From Hydractinia symbiolongicarpus (taxonomy: Eukaryota; Cnidaria; Hydrozoa; Anthoathecata; Hydractiniidae): DNA of 64,000 bases. The stretch is taken from assembly GCF_029227915.1 (NCBI RefSeq), contig NC_079883.1, positions 29,080,001 through 29,144,000 on the forward strand, in the 5' to 3' direction. Both the position numbers and the translations under genes were made by a program. Positions 1 through 14,100 of this stretch are shown piece after piece (the stretch's first letter is position 1; the number at the start of each line of letters is the position of its first letter). Under the pieces are notes generated by a model. The model worked only from the letters and a program-made list of their open reading frames with translations, was not told where the DNA came from and did no database searches.

Positions 1-1494
1 AGTCTTTTTTTACTGTGGGACCAATCCTGGCCGTTAGCACGCACTGAAGTAATAGAGACGTCCTCAAAAACTACATCTCATTGACTTTGTGGCGGTATGA
101 ATACGTTTGAGATACAACGGCTGCGTCACATATTCGTACCAACATGTATTTAGTGATATCTTTCCGATATTACTAAGTTATATCGCTTTTAACAGTGAAA
201 CGATTGACTGTGGAACTTAATTGAACTGACTTTGGACTGAGACCTTATAAATGTGATAAGTGAGTTAACTGGACTCCAAGAAATAACATTCTTCTTAATT
301 TGACATAATTGTCGAAACTCAGCGATTACACTCGGCGCTGTGGTAACGCTTCATTTAAAAATTAAGATAAAAAATTCTGTTTCTACTGTGGGACCAATCC
401 TAGCCGTTAGCGCGTGCTTAAGAAATAGAAACAGTTTCAAATACTACATTTCACCGACTTTCTAATGGTGTCAGTCCGTTTGAGTTACAACAGTTGGGTC
501 ACATATTCGCACCAACATGTATTTAGCGATATTTTTCTGATATTGCTAGGTTGCATCGCTTTTAACAGTGAAAAGATTGACGGTGGGACTTAATTAAACT
601 AACTTTGGACTATGACCTGATAAATGTGATAAATAAGAGAATTGGACTCCAATAAATAAGAATCTTATTAATTTGACATGATTGTCGGAACTCAGCGATT
701 ACCCTGGGCGCTGTGGTAGCGCTTCATTTAAAAATTTAAATAAAAAAGTCATTTTTTACTGTGGGACCAATCCTAGCCGTTATTGCGCGCTGAAGAAATA
801 GAGACAGTTTCAAAAACTACCTTTCAATGACGTTCTAACGGTATCAGTCCGTTTGAGTTACAACGGTTGCGTCACATATTCGTACCAACATGTATTTAGT
901 GATTTATTTCCGATATTACTAAGTTGTATCGCTTTTAACAATGAAATGATTGACTGTGGGACTTAATTGAACTGATTCTGGACTGTGACCTTATAAATGC
1001 GATAAATGAGCCAGCTGGACTCCAAGGAATAACATTCTTCTTAATTCGACATGATTGCTTTGATTCAGAGAGTACACTATGCTCTGTAGTATCGGGTTTT
1101 TTAAAAATTTAGATAAATAAGTCTTTTTATACTGTAGGACCAATCCTGGCCGTTACACGCACTGAAGAAATAGAGCCATTCTCAAAAACTAAATTTCATT
1201 GATTTCGTGGCGGTATCAATCCGTTTGAGATACAACGGCTGCGTCACATATTCGTACCAACATGTATTTACTGACATTTTTCCGATACTACTAAGTTATA
1301 TCGCTTTTAACAATGAAATGATTGAGTGTGGGACTTAATTGAACTAACTTTGGCCTGTGACCTTATAAATGTGATAAGTGCGCCAAATGGACTCCAAGAA
1401 ATAACATTGTTCTTACTTTGACATGATTGTTGGAACTCAGCGATTACACTGGGCCCTGTGGAAGCGCTTCATTTAAAAACTTAGATAATTAAGT

Positions 1495-4400
1495 CATTTT
1501 TTACTGTGGGACCAATCCTGGCCGTTAACGCGCCCTGAAGAAATAGAGACAGTTTCAAAAACTATCTTTCAATGAAGTTCTAACGGTATCAATCCGTTTG
1601 AGATACAACGGCTGCGTCACATACTCGTACCAACATGTATTTACTGACATTTTTCCGATATTACTAAGTTATATCGCATTTAACAATGAAATGATTGAGT
1701 GTGGGACTTAATTGAACTAACTTTGGCCTGTGACCTTATAAATGTGATAAGTGCGCCAAATGGACTCCAAGAAATAACATTGTTCTTACTTTGACATGAT
1801 TGTTGGAACTTAGCGATTGCACTTGGCGCTGTAGAAGCGCTTCATTTAAAAATTTAGATAAATAAGTCTTTTTTTACTGTGGGACCAATCCTAGCCGTTA
1901 TTGCGCGCTGAAGAAATAGAGACAGATTCAAAAATTACCTTTCAATGACGTTCTAACGGTATCAGTCCGTTTGAGTTACAACGGTCGCGTCACATACTCG
2001 TACCAACATGTATTTAGTGATTTTTTCCGAGATTACTAAGTTGTATCGCTTTTAATAGTGAGGCGATTGACTGTGGGACTTAATTGAACTGATTCTGGAC
2101 TGTGACTTTATAAATGTGATAAATGAGCCAGTTGGATTCCAAGGAATAACATTCTTCTTAATTCGACATGATTGCTTTGATTCAGCGAGTACACTATGCT
2201 CTGTGGTAGCGTTTTTTTAAATAATTTAGATAAATCAGTCTTTTTTTACTGTGCGGCCAATCCTGGCCGTTAGCACGCACTGAAGAAATACAGCCATTCT
2301 CAAAAACTAAATCTCATTGATTTTGTGGCGGTATCAATCCGCTTGAGATACAACGGCTGCGTCACATACTCGTACCAACATGTATTTACTGACATTTTCC
2401 CGATATTACTAATTTATATCGCTTTAACAATGAAATGATTGAGTGTGGGACTAAATTGAACTAACTTTGGCCTGTGACCTTATAAATGTGATAAATGCGC
2501 CAAATGGACTCCAAGAAATAACATTGTTCTTACTTTGACATGATTGTTGGAACTCAGCGATTGCACTTGGCGCTGCAGAAGCGCTTCATTTAAAAATTTA
2601 GATAAAAAAAGTCATTCGTTACTGTGGGACCAATCCTAGCCGTTATTGCGCGCTGAAGAAATAGAGACAGATTCAAAAACTACCTTTCAATGACGTTCTA
2701 ACGGTGTCAGTCCGTTTGAGTTGCAACGGTTGCGTCACATATTCGTACCAACATGTATTTAGTGATTTTTTTCCGATATTACTAAGTTGTATCGCTTTTA
2801 ACAGTGAGGCGATTGACTGTGGGACTTAATTGATCTGATTCTGGACTGTGACCTTATAAATGCGATAAATGAGCCATTTGGACTCCAAGGAATAACATTC
2901 TTCTTAATTCGACATGATTGCTTTGATTCAGCGAGTACACTATGCTCTGTGGTAGCGTTTTTTTAATAGTTTAGATAAATAAGTCTTTTTTTACTGTGGG
3001 ACCAATCCTGGCCGTTAGCACGCACTGAAGAAATACAGCCATTCCCAAAAACTAAATCTCATTGATTTTGTGGCGGTATCAATCCGTTTGCGATACAACG
3101 GCTGCGTCACATACTCGTACCTACATGTATTTACTGACATTTTTCCGATATTACTAAGTTATATCGCTTTTAACAATGAAATGATTGAGTGTGGGACTTA
3201 ATTGAACTAACTTTGGCCTGTGACCTTATAAATGTGATAAGTGAGACAACTGGACTCCAAGAAATAACATTGTTCTTACTTTGACATGATTGTTGGAACT
3301 CAGCGATTACACTGGGCGCTGTGGAAGCGCTTCATTTAAAAACTTAGATAATTAAGTCATTTTTTACTGTGGGACCAATCCTGGCCGTTAACGCGCCCTG
3401 AAGAAATAGAGACAGTTTCAAAAACTATCTTTCAATGAAGTTCTAACGGTATCAATCCGTTTGAGATACAACGGCTGCGTCACATACTCGTACCAACATG
3501 TATTTACTGACATTTTTCCGATATTACTAAGTTATATCGCATTTAACAATGAAATGATTGAGTGTGGGACTTAATTGAACTAACTTTGGCCTGTGACCTT
3601 ATAAATGTGATAAGTGCGCCAAATGGACTCCAAGAAATAACATTGTTCTTACTTTGACATGATTGTTGGAACTTAGCGATTGCACTTGGCGCTGTAGAAG
3701 CGCTTCATTTAAAAATTTAGATAAATAAGTCTTTTTTTACTGTGGGACCAATCCTAGCCGTTATTGCGCGCTGAAGAAATAGAGACAGATTCAAAAATTA
3801 CCTTTCAATGACGTTCTAACGGTATCAGTCCGTTTGAGTTACAACGGTCGCGTCACATACTCGTACCAACATGTATTTAGTGATTTTTTCCGAGATTACT
3901 AAGTTGTATCGCTTTTAATAGTGAGGCGATTGACTGTGGGACTTAATTGAACTGATTCTGGACTGTGACTTTATAAATGTGATAAATGAGCCAGTTGGAT
4001 TCCAAGGAATAACATTCTTCTTAATTCGACATGATTGCTTTGATTCAGCGAGTACACTATGCTCTGTGGTAGCGTTTTTTTAAATAATTTAGATAAATCA
4101 GTCTTTTTTTACTGTGGGGCCAATCCTGGCCGTTAGCACGCACTGAAGAAATACAGCCATTCTCAAAAACTAAATCTCATTGATTTTGTGGCGGTATCAA
4201 TCCGCTTGAGATACAACGGCTGCGTCACATACTCGTACCAACATGTATTTACTGACATTTTCCCGATATTACTAATTTATATCGCTTTAACAATGAAATG
4301 ATTGAGTGTGGGACTAAATTGAACTAACTTTGGCCTGTGACCTTATAAATGTGATAAATGCGCCAAATGGACTCCAAGAAATAACATTGTTCTTACTTTG

Positions 4401-5220
4401 ACATGATTGTTGGAACTCAGCGATTGCACTTGGCGCTGCAGAAGCGCTTCATTTAAAAATTTAGATAAAAAAAGTCATTCGTTACTGTGGGACCAATCCT
4501 AGCCGTTATTGCGCGCTGAAGAAATAGAGACAGATTCAAAAACTACCTTTCAATGACGTTCTAACGGTGTCAGTCCGTTTGAGTTGCAACGGTTGCGTCA
4601 CATATTCGTACCAACATGTATTTAGTGATTTTTTTCCGATATTACTAAGTTGTATCGCTTTTAACAGTGAGGCGATTGACTGTGGGACTTAATTGATCTG
4701 ATTCTGGACTGTGACCTTATAAATGCGATAAATGAGCCATTTGGACTCCAAGGAATAACATTCTTCTTAATTCGACATGATTGCTTTGATTCAGCGAGTA
4801 CACTATGCTCTGTGGTAGCGTTTTTTTAATAGTTTAGATAAATAAGTCTTTTTTTACTGTGGGACCAATCCTGGCCGTTAGCACGCACTGAAGAAATACA
4901 GCCATTCCCAAAAACTAAATCTCATTGATTTTGTGGCGGTATCAATCCGTTTGCGATACAACGGCTGCGTCACATACTCGTACCTACATGTATTTACTGA
5001 CATTTTTCCGATATTACTAAGTTATATCGCTTTTAACAATGAAATGATTGAGTGTGGGACTTAATTGAACTAACTTTGGCCTGTGACCTTATAAATGTGA
5101 TAAGTGAGACAACTGGACTCCAAGAAATAACATTGTTCTTACTTTGACATGATTGTTGGAACTCAGCGATTACACTGGGCGCTGTGGAAGCGTTTCATTT
5201 AAAAACTTAGATAATTAAGT
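1495..5220 (+). repeat. Two copies of a 5-monomer HOR, 1863 bp
   Basis: Landmark starts at 1502, 1875, 2247, 2621 and 2994 recur at 3365, 3738, 4110, 4485 and 4857, an offset of 1863 bp (5 x 372.6). Copies are about 1495-3357 and 3358-5220 and are almost identical by eye; for example the third monomer reads GTGCGGCC in copy 1 and GTGGGGCC in copy 2. A monomer with GCCGTTAACGCGCCCTGAAG marks the start of each copy. Near-identity between copies, compared with the clear divergence between monomers within a copy, indicates recent duplication of the whole 5-mer. Confidence 0.93.
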
Positions 5221-8010
5221 CATTTTTTACTGTGGGACCAATCCGTTATTGCGCGCTGAAGAAATAGAGACAGATTCAAAAACTACCTTTTAATGACGTT
5301 CTAACGGTATCAGTCCGTTTGAGTTACAACGGTTGCGTCACATATTCGTACCAACATGTATTTAGTGATTTTTTTCCGAGATTACTAAGTTGTATCGCTT
5401 TTAATAGTGAGGCGATTGACTGTGGGACTTAATTGAACAGATTCTGGACTGTGACTTTATAAATGTGATAAATGAGCCAGTTCGATTCCAAGGAATAACA
5501 TTCTTCTTAATTCGACATGATTGCTTTGATTCAGCGAGTACACTATGCTCTGTGGTAGCGTTTTTTTAATAATTTAAATAAATCAGTCTTTTTTTACTGT
5601 GGGGCCAATCCTGGCCGTTATCACGCACTGAAGAAATACAGCCATTCTCAAAAACTAAATCTCATTGATTTTGTGGCGGTATCAATCCGCTTGAGATACA
5701 ACGGCTGCGTCACATACTCGTACCAACATGTATTTACTGACATTTTCCCGATATTACTAAATTATATCGATTTAACAATGAAATGATTGAGTGTGGGACT
5801 AAATTGAACTAACTTTGGCCTGTGACCTTATAAATGTGATAAATGCGCCAAATGGACTCCAAGAAATAACATTGTTCTTACTTTGACATGATTGTTGGAA
5901 CTCAGCGATTGCACTTGGCGCTGCAGAAGCGCTTCATTTAAAAATTTAGATAAAAAAAGTCATTCGTTACTTTGGGACCAATCCTAGCCGTTATTGCGCG
6001 CTGAAGAAATAGAGACAGATTCAAAAACTACCTTTCAATGACGTTCTAACGGTGTCAGTCCGTTTGAGTTACAACGGTTGCGTCACATATTCGTACCAAC
6101 ATGTATTTAGTGATTTTTTTCCGATATTACTAAGTTGTATCGCTTTTAACAGTGAGGCGATTGACTGTGGGACTTAATTGATCTGATTCTGGACTGTGAC
6201 CTTATAAATGCGATAGATGAGCCAGTTGGACTCCAAGGAATAACATTCTTCTTAATTCGACATGATTGCTTTGATTCAGCGAGTACACTATGCTCTGTGG
6301 TAGCGTTTTTTTAATAATTTAGATAAATAAGTCTTTTTTTACTGTGGGACCAATCCTGGCCGTTAGCACGCACTGAAGAAATACAGCCATTCCCAAAAAC
6401 TAAATCTCATTGATTTTGTGGCGGTATCAATCCGTTTGCGATACAACGGCTGCGTCACATACTCGTACCTACATGTATTTACTGACATTTTTCCGATATT
6501 ACTAAGTTATATCGCTTTTAACAATGAAATGATTGAGTGTGGGACTTAATTGAACTAACTTTGGCCTGTGACCTTATAAATGTGATAAGTGAGACAACTG
6601 GACTCCAAGAAATAACATTGTTCTTACTTTGACATGATTGTTGGAACTCAGCGATTACACTGGGCGCTGTGGAAGCGTTTCATTTAAAAACTTAGATAAT
6701 TAAGTCATTTTTTACTGTGGGACCAATCCGTTATTGCGCGCTGAAGAAATAGAGACAGATTCAAAAACTACCTTTTAATGACGTTCTAACGGTATCAGTC
6801 CGTTTGAGTTACAACGGTTGCGTCACATATTCGTACCAACATGTATTTAGTGATTTTTTTCCGAGATTACTAAGTTGTATCGCTTTTAATAGTGAGGCGA
6901 TTGACTGTGGGACTTAATTGAACAGATTCTGGACTGTGACTTTATAAATGTGATAAATGAGCCAGTTCGATTCCAAGGAATAACATTCTTCTTAATTCGA
7001 CATGATTGCTTTGATTCAGCGAGTACACTATGCTCTGTGGTAGCGTTTTTTTAATAATTTAAATAAATCAGTCTTTTTTTACTGTGGGGCCAATCCTGGC
7101 CGTTATCACGCACTGAAGAAATACAGCCATTCTCAAAAACTAAATCTCATTGATTTTGTGGCGGTATCAATCCGCTTGAGATACAACGGCTGCGTCACAT
7201 ACTCGTACCAACATGTATTTACTGACATTTTCCCGATATTACTAAATTATATCGATTTAACAATGAAATGATTGAGTGTGGGACTAAATTGAACTAACTT
7301 TGGCCTGTGACCTTATAAATGTGATAAATGCGCCAAATGGACTCCAAGAAATAACATTGTTCTTACTTTGACATGATTGTTGGAACTCAGCGATTGCACT
7401 TGGCGCTGCAGAAGCGCTTCATTTAAAAATTTAGATAAAAAAAGTCATTCGTTACTTTGGGACCAATCCTAGCCGTTATTGCGCGCTGAAGAAATAGAGA
7501 CAGATTCAAAAACTACCTTTCAATGACGTTCTAACGGTGTCAGTCCGTTTGAGTTACAACGGTTGCGTCACATATTCGTACCAACATGTATTTAGTGATT
7601 TTTTTCCGATATTACTAAGTTGTATCGCTTTTAACAGTGAGGCGATTGACTGTGGGACTTAATTGATCTGATTCTGGACTGTGACCTTATAAATGCGATA
7701 GATGAGCCAGTTGGACTCCAAGGAATAACATTCTTCTTAATTCGACATGATTGCTTTGATTCAGCGAGTACACTATGCTCTGTGGTAGCGTTTTTTTAAT
7801 AATTTAGATAAATAAGTCTTTTTTTACTGTGGGACCAATCCTGGCCGTTAGCACGCACTGAAGAAATACAGCCATTCCCAAAAACTACATCTCATTGATT
7901 TTGTGGCGGTATCAATCCGTTTGAGATACAACGGCTGCGTCACATACTCGTACCTACATGTATTTACTGACATTTTTCCGATATTACTAAGTTATATCGC
8001 TTTTAACAAT
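5221..8010 (+). repeat. Two copies of a 4-monomer HOR, 1485 bp
   Basis: Copy 1 begins near 5221 and copy 2 near 6706. Matching landmarks at 5228/6713 and 5968/7453 give an exact offset of 1485 bp. Both copies begin with the deletion variant GGGACCAATCCGTTATTGCG, which lacks TAGCC present in other monomers. Monomer order matches the preceding 5-mer minus one monomer, so this HOR appears to derive from it. The second copy follows the first until about 8010, where AACGATGGACTG replaces AATGATTGAGTG and the pattern changes. Confidence 0.92.
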
Positions 8011-8570
8011 GAAACGATGGACTGTGGAACTTAATTGAACTAACTTTGGACTGAGACCTTATAAATGTGATAAGTGAGTTAACTGGACTCCAAGAAATAA
8101 CATTCTTCTTAATTTGACATAATTGTCGAAATTCAGCGATTACACTGGGCGCTGTGGTAGCGTTTTATTTAAAAATTTAGATAAATAAGTCATTCTTTAC
8201 TGTGTGACCAATCCAAGCCGTTATCGCGTGCTGAATAAAGGGCGACAGTTTCAAAAACTACATCTCACTTACTTTCTAACGGTGTCAGTCCGTTTGAGTT
8301 ACAACGGTTGGGTCACATATTCGTATTAACATGTACTTAATGATATTTTTCTGACATTACTAGGTTGCATCGCTTTTAACAGTGAAAGGATTGACTGTGG
8401 GAGTTAATTGAACTAACTTTGGACTATGACCTGATAAATGTGATAAATGAGAGAATTGGACTCCAAGAAATAACAATCTTATTAATTTGACATGATTGTC
8501 GGAACTCATCGATTACCCTGGGCGCTGTGGTAGCGCTTCATTTAAAAATTTAAATAAATAAGTCTTTTTT

Positions 8571-11160
8571 TACTGTGGGACCAATCCTGGCCGTTAGCAC
8601 GCACTGAAGAAATACAGCCATTCCCAAAAACTAAATCTCATTGATTTTGTGGCGGTATCAATCCGTTTGAGATACAACGGCTGCGTCACATACTCGTACC
8701 TACATGTATTTACTGACATTTTTCCGATATTACTAAGTTATATCGCTTTTAACAATGAAATGATTGAGTGTGGGACTTAATTGAACTAACTTTGGCCTGT
8801 GACCTTATAAATGTGATAAGTGAGACAACTGGACTCCAAGAAATAACATTCTTCTTAATTTGACATAATTGTCGAAACTTAGCGATTACACTGGGCGCTG
8901 TGGTAACGCTTCATTTAAAAATTAAGATAAAAAATTCAGTTTCTACTGTGGGACCAATCCTAGCCGTTAGCGCGTGCTGAAGAAATAGAAACAGTTTCAA
9001 ATACTACATTTCACCGAATTTCTAATGGTGTCAGTCCGTTTGAGTTACAACAGTTGGGTCACATATTCGTACCAACATGTATTTAGCGATATTTTTCTGA
9101 TATTGCTAGGTTGCATCGCTTTTAACAGTGAAAAGATTGACGGTGGGACTTAATTAAACTAACTTTGGACTGTGGCCTGATAAATGTGATAAATGAGACA
9201 ATTGGACTCCAAGAAGTAACATTCTTCTTAATTTGAAATGATTGCCGGAACACAGCGATTACACTGGGCGCTGTGGTAGCGCTTCATTTAAAAATTTAGA
9301 TAAATAAGTCATTCTTTACTGTGTGACCAATCCTAGCCGTTATCGCGTGCTGAATAAAGGGCGACAGTTTCAAAAACTACATCTCACTTACTTTCTAACG
9401 GTGTCAGTCCGTTTGAGTTACAACGGTTGGGTCACATATTCGTATTAACATGTACTTAGTGATATTTTTCTGACATTACTAGGTTGCATCGCTTTTAACA
9501 GTGAAAGGATTGACTGTGGGAGTTAATTGAACTAACTTTGGACTATGATCTGATAAATGTGATAAATGAGAGAATTGGACTCCAAGAAATAACAATCTTA
9601 TTAATTTGACATGATTGTCGGAACTCATCGATTACCCTGGGCGCTGTGGTAGCGCTTCATTTAAAAATTTAAATAAATAAGTCTTTTTTACTGTGGGACC
9701 AATCCTGGACGTTAGCACGCACTGAAGAAATAGAGACGTCCTCAAAAACTACATCTCATTGACTTCGTGGCGGTATCAATACGTTTGAGATACAACGGCT
9801 GCGTCACATATTCGTACCAACATGTATTTAGTGATATCTTTCCGATATTACTAAGTTATATCGCTTTTAACAGTGAAACGATTGACTGTGGAACTTAATT
9901 GAACTAACTTTGGACTGAGACCTTATAAATGTGATAAGTGAGTTAACTGGACTCCAAGAAATAACATTCTTCTTAATTTGACATAATTGTCGAAACTCAG
10001 CGATTACACTGGGCGCTGTGGTAACGCTTCATTTAAAAATTAGGATAAATAAGTCTTTTTTTACTGTGGGACCAATCCTGGCCGTTAGCACGCACTGAAG
10101 AAATACAGCCATTCCCAAAAACTAAATCTCATTGATTTTGTGGCGGTATCAATCCGTTTGAGATACAACGGCTGCGTCACATACTCGTACCTACATGTAT
10201 TTACTGACATTTTTCCGATATTACTAAGTTATATCGCTTTTAACAATGAAATGATTGAGTGTGGGACTTAATTGAACTAACTTTGGCCTGTGACCTTATA
10301 AATGTGATAAGTGAGACAACTGGACTCCAAGAAATAACATTCTTCTTAATTTGACATAATTGTCGAAACTTAGCGATTACACTGGGCGCTGTGGTAACGC
10401 TTCATTTAAAAATTAAGATAAAAAATTCAGTTTCTACTGTGGGACCAATCCTAGCCGTTAGCGCGTGCTGAAGAAATAGAAACAGTTTCAAATACTACAT
10501 TTCACCGAATTTCTAATGGTGTCAGTCCGTTTGAGTTACAACAGTTGGGTCACATATTCGTACCAACATGTATTTAGCGATATTTTTCTGATATTGCTAG
10601 GTTGCATCGCTTTTAACAGTGAAAAGATTGACGGTGGGACTTAATTAAACTAACTTTGGACTGTGGCCTGATAAATGTGATAAATGAGACAATTGGACTC
10701 CAAGAAGTAACATTCTTCTTAATTTGAAATGATTGCCGGAACACAGCGATTACACTGGGTGCTGTGGTAGCGCTTCATTTAAAAATTTAGATAAATAAGT
10801 CATTCTTTACTGTGTGACCAATCCTAGCCGTTATCGCGTGCTGAATAAAGGGCGACAGTTTCAAAAACTACATCTCACTTACTTTCTAACGGTGTCAGTC
10901 CGTTTGAGTTACAACGGTTGGGTCACATATTCGTATTAACATGTACTTAGTGATATTTTTCTGACATTACTAGGTTGCATCGCTTTTAACAGTGAAAGGA
11001 TTGACTGTGGGAGTTAATTGAACTAACTTTGGACTATGATCTGATAAATGTGATAAATGAGAGAATTGGACTCCAAGAAATAACAATCTTATTAATTTGA
11101 CATGATTGTCGGAACTCATCGATTACCCTGAGCGCTGTGGTAGCGCTTCATTTAAAAATT
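8571..11160 (+). repeat. 4-monomer HOR, 1491 bp, one full and one partial copy
   Basis: Landmarks at 8571 and 10062 are 1491 bp apart, and the third and fourth monomers of each copy also pair (for example the GTGTGACCAATCC variant near 9310 and 10802). Copy 1 is 8571-10061; copy 2 covers three monomers before the sequence switches near 11161 from TAAATAAATAAGTC to TAAATAAAAAAGTC. This unit mixes the GCACGCACTG and GCGCGTGCTG classes and is distinct from the HORs at 1495-8010. Confidence 0.88.
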
Positions 11161-14100
11161 TAAATAAAAAAGTCATTTTTTACTGTGGGACCAATCCTAG
11201 CCGTTATTGCGCGCTGAAGAAATAGAGACAGTTTCAAAAACTACCTTTCAATGACGTTCTAACGGTATTAGTCCGTTTGAGTTACAACGTTTGCGTCACA
11301 TATTCGTACCAACATGTATTTAGTGATTTATTTCCGATATTACTAAGTTGTATCGCTTTTAACAGTGAAGCGATTGACTGTGGGACTTAATTGAACTGAT
11401 TCTGGACTGTAACCTGATAAATGCGATAAATGAGTCAATTGGACTCCAAGAAAATACATTCTTCTTAATTCGACATGATTGCTTGGATTCAGCGAGTACA
11501 CTATGCTCTGTGGTAGCGGTTTTTTTGAAAGTTTAGATAAATAAGTTTTTTTTTACTGTGGGACCAATCCTGGCCGTTATTGCGCGCTGAAGAAATAGAG
11601 ACAGATTCAAAAACTAACTTTCAATGACGTTCTAACGGTGTCAGTCCGTTTGAGTTACAACGGCTGCGTCACATATTCGTACCAACATGTATTTACTGAC
11701 ATTTTTCCGATACTACTAAGTTATATCGCTTTTAACAATGAAATGATTGACTGTGGGACTTAATTGAACTAACTTTGGCCTGTGACCTTTTAAATGTGAT
11801 AGGTGAGACAACTGGGCTCCAAGAAATAACATTTTTCTTACTTTGACATGATTGTTGGAACTCAGCGATTACACTGGGCGCTGTGGTAACGCTTCATTTA
11901 AAAATTAAGATAAAAAATTCAGTTTCTACTGTGGGACCAATCCTAGCCGTTAGCGCGTGCTGAAGAAATAGAGACAGTTTCAAATACTACATCTCACTGA
12001 CTTTCTAATGGTGTCAGTGCGTTCGAGTTACAACGGTTGGGTCACATATTCGTACCAACATGTATTTAGCGATATTTTTCTGATGTTGCTAGGTTGCATC
12101 GCTTTTAACAGTGAAAAGATTGACGGTGGGACTTAATTAAACTAACTTTGGACTGTGGCCTGATAAATGTAATAAATGAGACAATTGGACTCCAAGAAGT
12201 AACATTCTTCTTAATTTGAAATGATTGCCGAAACTCAGCGATTACACTGGGCGCTGTGGTAGCGCTTCATTTAAAAATTTAGGTAAATAAGTCATTTTTT
12301 ACTGTGTGACCAATCCTAGCCGTTATCGCGTGCTGAAGAAAGGGCGACAGTTTCAAAAACTACATCTCACTTACTTTCTAACGGTGTCAGTCCGTTTGAG
12401 TTACAACGGTTGGGTCACATATTCGTACCAACATGTACTTAGTGATATTTTTCTGACATTATTAGGTTGCATCGCTTTTAACAGTGAAACAATTGACTGT
12501 GGGAGTTAATTGAACTACCTTCGGACTATATGACCTGATAAATGTGATAAATAAAATAATTGGACTCCAAGAAATAACAATCTTATTAATTTGACATGAT
12601 TGTCGGAACTCAGCGATTACACGGTGCGCTGTGGTAGCGCTTCATTTAAAAATTTAAATAAAAAAGTCATTTTTTACTGTGGGAGCAATCCTAGCCGTTA
12701 TTGCGCGCTGAAGAAATAGAGACAGTTTCAAAAACTACCTTTCAATGACGTTCTAACGGTATCAGTCCGTTTGAGATACAACGGCTGCGTCACATATTCG
12801 TACCAACATGTATTTACTGACATTTTTCCGATACTACTAAGTTATATCGCTTTTAACAATGAAATGTTTGACTGTGGGACTTATTTGAACTGATTCTGGA
12901 CTGTGGCCTTATAAATGCGATAAATGAGTCAATGTGACTCCAAGGAAATACATTCTTCTTAATTCGACATGATTGCTTAGATTCAGCGAGTACACTATGC
13001 TCTGTGGTAGCGGTTTTTTTGAAAGTTTAGATAAATAAGTCTTTTTTTACTGTGGGACCAATCCTGGCCTTTAGCACGCACTGTGGAAATAGAGACGTCC
13101 TCAAAAACTACATCTCATTGACTTCGTGGCGCTATCAATACGTTTGAGATACAACGGCTGCGTCACATATTCGTACCAACATGTATTTACTGACATTTTT
13201 CCGATACTACTAAGTTATATCGTTTTTAACAATGAAATGATTGACTGCGGGACTTAATTGAACTAAGTTTGGCCTGTGACCTTATAAATGTGATAGGTGA
13301 GACAACTGGGCTACAAGAAATAACATTCTTCTTACTTTGACATGATTGTTGGAACTCAGCGACTACTCTTGGCGCTGTGGAAGCGCTTCATTTAAAAATT
13401 TAGATAAATAAGACATTTTTTACTGTGGGACCAATCCTAGCCGTTATCGCACCCTGAAGAATTAGAAGCAGTTTCAAAAACTACCTTTCAATGACGTTCT
13501 AACGGTATCAGTCCGTTTGAGATACAACGGCTGCGTCACATATTCGTACCAACATGTATTTAGTGATATCTTCCCGATATTACTAAGTTATATCGCTTTT
13601 AACAGTGAAACGATTGACTGTGGAACTTAATTGGACTAACTTTGTACTGAGACCTTATAAATGTGATAAGTGAGTTAACTGGACTCCAAGAAATAACATT
13701 CTTCTTAATTTGACATAATTGTCGAAACTCAGCGATTACACTGGGCGCTGTGGTAACGCTTCATTTAAAAATTAAGATAAAAAATTCAGTTTCTACTGTG
13801 GGACCAATCCTAGCCGTTAGCGCGTGCTGAAGAAATAGAGACAGTTTCAAATACTACATCTCACTTACTTTCTAATGGTGTCAGTCCGTTTGAGTTACAA
13901 CGGTTGGGTCACATATTCGTACCAACATGTATTTAGCGATATTTTTCTGATATTGCTAGGTTGCATCGCTTTTAACAGTGAAGCGATTGACGGTGGGACT
14001 TAATTAAACTAACTTTGGACTGTGGCCTGATAAATGTAATAAATGAGACAATTGGACTCCAAGAAGTAACATTCTTCTTAATTCGACATGATTGCTTTGA

